From Chrysophaeum taylorii (lineage: Eukaryota > Sar > Pelagophyceae > Pelagomonadales > Pelagomonadaceae): a stretch of 64,000 nt of DNA. Shown here in pieces: positions 60,493 to 64,000 of the stretch. Where the stretch lies: positions 310,001-374,000 of the forward strand of contig JAQMWT010000322.1 in NCBI GenBank assembly GCA_029834535.1, given 5' to 3'. Both the position numbers and the translations under genes were made by a program. Under the pieces are notes generated by a model. It ran no database searches. It was not told where the DNA came from and saw only the letters and a list, made by a program, of their open reading frames with translations. Each line of letters begins with the position of its first letter. Position 1 is the first letter of the stretch.

Positions 60493-63238
60493 CTAGATAC
60501 CAGTGCGCTTGTAGAGCAGCGTGTTTGACTTATAGTCAATTTCCCCGGCGCCAAGTTCGATCTTCCGGTCGCGACGTGCACTCGAACGCTTCCTCCAGTA
60601 GTAGAAGGTAAGCGCGATGAGAATGACAAGGCCAAGCGCAGCCGCCAAGATCGCAGTCGTCTGTGCAGTAGGACTGTGTGAGCCCTTTTTACCATCGGAG
60701 TCGAAGTTCACGGGTGTCGCCGCCGTCGGTGTGTTTGTCGGCGTACTACTTGGTTCAGCTGCAAAAGTTGGTTCTGAGATGGCAATGCTTGGTGCCGGGT
60801 GTGTTGGAGAAAAGTAAACTGTTGTTGGCGCCAGTGTTGGCCGTGGCGACGGTGCGGGGTGTGTTGGGGAGGAGGTCATTATTGTTGGCTCCACCAGTGT
60901 TGGCTGTGGCGACGGTGCGGGAGACGCGGAATTGCTTGACGGTGATGGCGAGGTTGGCGCAGGATTAGTGTTCGGCGCCAACGTCGGTATATTTTCCGGC
61001 ACCAACGTCGGTTGGGTGAGTTCGCACTGAGCGACGATGTCACTCACGTCGTACCGTTCGAGGTAAGTCAGCGCGCCACTCGCGAAGCACGGCTCGCTGG
61101 ACGTGAGATAGTAGAATCCCGAAACGTATTGCACGTACGCGAAGGCTTCGTTCTCGTTGGCGAATGTGCAGTACCCGCTACAGCAGTACTCGTCCGGATT
61201 GGTCACTTGCCGCACTTTCGTGTACGTCACGTCATCCAAGGTGATGGACTGGCAACACACGGCGACATCCCCGCACGCCTCGCTTTCGGGCGTTGGTGTG
61301 AGTGTCGGTGACGCCGTCGAGGGCGCGGGCGTGCTTGTGGGGAAAGTTGTCTCAGACGAAAAGACAGTGACGGACACCACGTCGATGTCGTTGCTGTTGC
61401 TGTTGCTGTTAACCTCCAAATTAACGTAAATCGTGAGCCACCTCGTCCCGGGGTCTGACTCGAGGCTGGCGTCCAGGACGATGCTTTTTCCGGGCTTGAG
61501 TGCGGCATCGCTGAGGTCGCTTGTCTCTGGTGTGGCGTCGATCAGGATCGAGTGACCGTATAGTCCAGTGGTGCCACCGTTGGCGTCGACATCACTCCAG
61601 GTCAAGAGAACACCACCCAAGGCGCTGCGATACTCGCAGAACAAGTGCCGATCGTACCTTGCCGTGGTAATTTGCAATCCCACTGGATTAATGTTGGGGT
61701 CGCTTCGCAGCTCCCCTTGGTCTGTTGCCTGAAGTTCGTACGGACCGCAGGCTGCACATAGTCCGGTGCCATCATTGTCGTACGGCACTATTGTCTTGAG
61801 TCCATCCGACTCCAGCCAATCGAAGACTTTCTTGCCAACAACGAGAAACTGCGCAGTGAGGTCGTCGAAGTCGATCGTCGCGGACCCCATGACACAAACC
61901 GGGCAGCCGTACTCGATAAACGAGTCGCTGTCCTGGTCCCACCATGCGACCGCACCTCTGTTTTCATCGTCAACAAAGCTCGCGTGTTCGGCTCCAAAAT
62001 TGTGGCCAAGCCTGCGATTGTATTTGTCACACGGGTATGTCGCGGGTATAGTTGGGCGCCGGGAATGACTCGTGAGAGAAGCTCGAATCGTAGTTCAGCG
62101 CGGCCAAGTTGATGAAGAAACCGGGCGAACCGATCCACCCGATGCCCGCTACTTGCAGGTCTTCGCACCACGGCGCCACGACGGCATTGAAGTCGTAATC
62201 ATCTCTTTCGTATCCGAGCGAGGCCGCCGCGTTGAACGCCAGCATGTCCAGCGCGTCTTGGTCGTCCGCGCCCGCGTAATAGTCGAGAGTATTCACGATC
62301 GAGCAATCTTCGGATCTGTAGGCAACCTGTTGAATCGGAAGTATAGTTGCTGCGACGCTTGTCGCATTCCACGAAGATCGACGGACGAAAATGTCCATAA
62401 GCGAGATCGAGCGTTCGAGGTATGAGCTCAGATTTCCGTCGTGCTCGGCCGCAATCTCGCCGTAGTTGTATGCATCATCGCAGTCGCTTACGTCCGACGG
62501 GCATATTGGAATCACGAGCAGTGTCTTCCTCCCGACGGCATAGTTACTCTGCGGGTCACCGAGTCTTTCTACCCGCCAGATGCGCCTTTCGGATTCGCGG
62601 CGCGCCCTGAGCGTCAACGATCTGCCGACATTACTTTCGAGCTTGAAGCCGCCTCCTCCGGCGGCGCGACAAGCTGTCCCGTCGCATCTTATCGGCGAAT
62701 CAGACGCGATAAAAGTTCCGTCCAGGACGAAGCCGACGACTGGCGCGTCGAGAAACGTGGACGCGAAAAGTTGGCCACCTCCAATCGTCGGAAACACTCG
62801 ATTGTCGAGGCTGTGGATGCGCGCCGTTTTGATCCGCTTCGACCGCTGACCGCTGCCGCGGTCGTGTGGCGTCGTGACCCGCACGGCGATGTCGGCCGTC
62901 CCGACAACTGGCGTGTCTCCGAGACACGACGCGGGTAGTAATGTCGACGATCGTGCGTCCGATAAGGCGAAGCTCAGGTCGATCGCTGTGCTCAGATTGT
63001 CCGAGGAGACGAGGCGCCTAAGCTCATCGAGGCGTTGTTCGCACGCGTCTTGCAAGAGTGCCGCGGTGGTCTCAGGGGATGACTGATTGTACTGCTGCTG
63101 CTGCTGCTGCTGCTCGACAAGGTGCGCGACGCGCTCGTGGACTGATAGAGCAGCGCCTGTAAGAGATGCGCCAACGCTTGTCAGCAACAACGACAACAGC
63201 AGGGCTCCCTGGATCCTCATGCGCTGGGCGCTCGTCAT
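60493..63238 (-). CDS. Gametolysin-like (M11) zinc metallopeptidase with C-terminal membrane anchor
   Basis: Two exons, 63238..62070 and 62011..60493, encode 895 residues. The 58-nt intron (62069..62012, GTCATT...GCAG) splits the active site. Splicing rejoins HE with LGHNFGAEH to give the HExxHxxxxxH zinc site at residues 389-399. A Met-turn-like CVMG follows at Met431. A signal peptide (ALLLSLLLTSVGASLTG) begins the protein. GWIGSPGFFINLAALNY precedes the site, as in M11 peptidases. After the catalytic part come a cysteine-rich module, a long Ser/Thr/Pro stalk (repeated PTLxPT and SPTHPAPS) and a transmembrane helix at about 841-862 (AILAAALGLVILIALTFYYW) with a basic cytoplasmic tail. Family members degrade cell-wall or matrix glycoproteins. 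The start at 63238 was chosen for the signal peptide. Confidence 0.8.
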
Positions 63239-63688
63239 AGGGTCGTTCCCCGTTGTTGTTGTAGTTGTTCGCGTAGGGCGGTCGCAGTGGTGTGATGATC
63301 CAACGCAATAAACGAACCAAAAACCGCTCGACTGCAACCGGTATATTGAAGTTATCTTTGCGACATTCTGGGCAAAAAACAAGAGGCTCCCGACGCTGAC
63401 ACCACTCTGGTCCGTTGGATGATTCCTAGATTAGTGCCACACACCCACTTTTTATTACATCGAATCTTTTCAACGGTCCGAGGATTTGTGATTTGGGAAC
63501 TTGTTTGATTCGTTCCAAGATCTTTCGCACTTTCGGACGTGTGAGATATACTACGGCGGACTTGTATTAGAAGCCTTTAGGGAGTTATTCTTATGCAAAC
63601 TACTGGTACAAGTGCCTGATATTTGCCTGTTCTCATGTTCCCACAAAAAGGTCCGGTGATATATAGACCTCATTTCAGCAGCAACAAA
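63239..63688. promoter_or_regulatory. Shared upstream region of divergent peptidase and membrane-protein genes
   Basis: 450 nt between divergent starts. It is GC-poorer than the genes, with no GGGTTA element and no RNA gene recognised. This gap is much longer than the other divergent gaps in the window. Confidence 0.4.
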
Positions 63689-64000
63689 ATGACCGTGATC
63701 CCACATGCTCTCGCGGCGATCTGCGTGGTCGGCATCCTCGTCGTCATGGGCGTGTCGTACGTCGCCTACTGGTACGGGCGGAACTCGTATCGCGAAGGAT
63801 TGCTCGAGCGCGCGAGCGTCTTCAAGGTTGAAGTGCCATTCGCCGGGGTCAGCCATCCTGATGACGGGTTGGGGAGTGTGACGGTGGTCGAGAGGACCGG
63901 AAGCGGCGAGCCTGACGGGTTCTATGTCATGTCGATGGTCACGAAAGCACGCGAGCCCGGCGACGACGACGACGCGCACGACGAAGGCAAGTATTGCGAG
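63689..64000 (+). CDS. Single-span membrane protein, 5' part
   Basis: Open from the ATG at 63689 to the window end (104 codons, no stop). The N-terminus is a hydrophobic segment with no basic residue before it (IPHALAAICVVGILVVMGVS, then YVAYWYGRN), followed by a charged, probably extracytosolic or cytosolic domain (FKVEVPFAGVSHPDDG, VTVVERTGSGEPDGFYVMSM) and an acidic loop. Codon use resembles the intact genes. No family is recognisable from this fragment. Confidence 0.6.
   Translation, partial: MTVIPHALAAICVVGILVVMGVSYVAYWYGRNSYREGLLERASVFKVEVPFAGVSHPDDGLGSVTVVERTGSGEPDGFYVMSMVTKAREPGDDDDAHDEGKYCE

Overview
The window reads as nuclear DNA of a photosynthetic, flagellated protist, most likely an ochrophyte stramenopile (pelagophyte or dictyochophyte-like), with a haptophyte as the main alternative. 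The evidence is a fucoxanthin-chlorophyll a/c light-harvesting protein with a signal peptide ending in an ASAF-type plastid motif, a nuclear-encoded sigma-70 factor, a lumen-type ChaN protein, cytosolic ribosomal proteins uS9 and uS3 together with a mitochondrial uL24, the central-pair flagellar protein SPEF2, and a gametolysin-type (M11) peptidase. Genes are GC-rich and mostly intronless. The seven introns that could be placed confidently are tiny (37 to 58 nt where both ends lie in the window); one of them is GC-AG.

Layout. 1-634: 5' part of an FCP gene (minus). 635-2324: AT-rich spacer, a decayed hAT transposase and two dispersed repeats. 2325-3644: sigma factor (minus). 3645-7701: about 4 kb with no gene I can support. 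7702-10575: RING-type protein, an unknown plastid-targeted protein, RRP36 and uS9. 10678-14672: a large HSA-domain protein whose middle looks like a worn-out SNF2 helicase. 15126-19787: SPEF2. 19893-22604: HDHD3-like HAD protein, uS3, mitochondrial uL24. 22631-30468: two large paralogous genes carrying a PX-like, C2-like, DysF-like and methyltransferase-like fusion, with a small cysteine-rich secreted protein and a calnexin-like gene fragment between them. 30469-32207: repeat-bearing spacer. 32208-44351: a 4047-residue VPS13-type bridge lipid-transfer protein. 44451-46874: CLEC16A homologue. 46875-49292: spacer holding a decayed non-LTR reverse transcriptase. 49293-56051: an F-box protein and a 1767-residue IQ protein with about ten copies of a domain I do not recognise. 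56381-57559: ChaN-like haem-binding protein. 57560-60492: a long GAA/TTC microsatellite, a decayed unidentified coding region and a dispersed repeat also seen near 1.85 kb. 60493-63238: the two-exon M11 peptidase with a C-terminal membrane anchor. 63689 to the end: 5' part of a single-span membrane protein.

Organisation. Five head-to-head gene pairs are separated by only 88 to 105 nt between start codons, which implies bidirectional promoters; most of these gaps, and the RRP36 upstream region, carry GGGTTA/GGTTTAGG elements like the plant telo-box. Housekeeping translation and ribosome-biogenesis genes (uS9, uS3, uL24m, RRP36) are concentrated in these compact pairs. The membrane-trafficking genes (VPS13, CLEC16A, the PX/C2/DysF fusions) fall in one 24-kb stretch. 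I read this as local coincidence unless synteny in relatives shows otherwise. The strongest candidate for something undescribed is the duplicated PX/C2/DysF/methyltransferase fusion; the dead-helicase HSA protein and the ten-repeat IQ protein come next.
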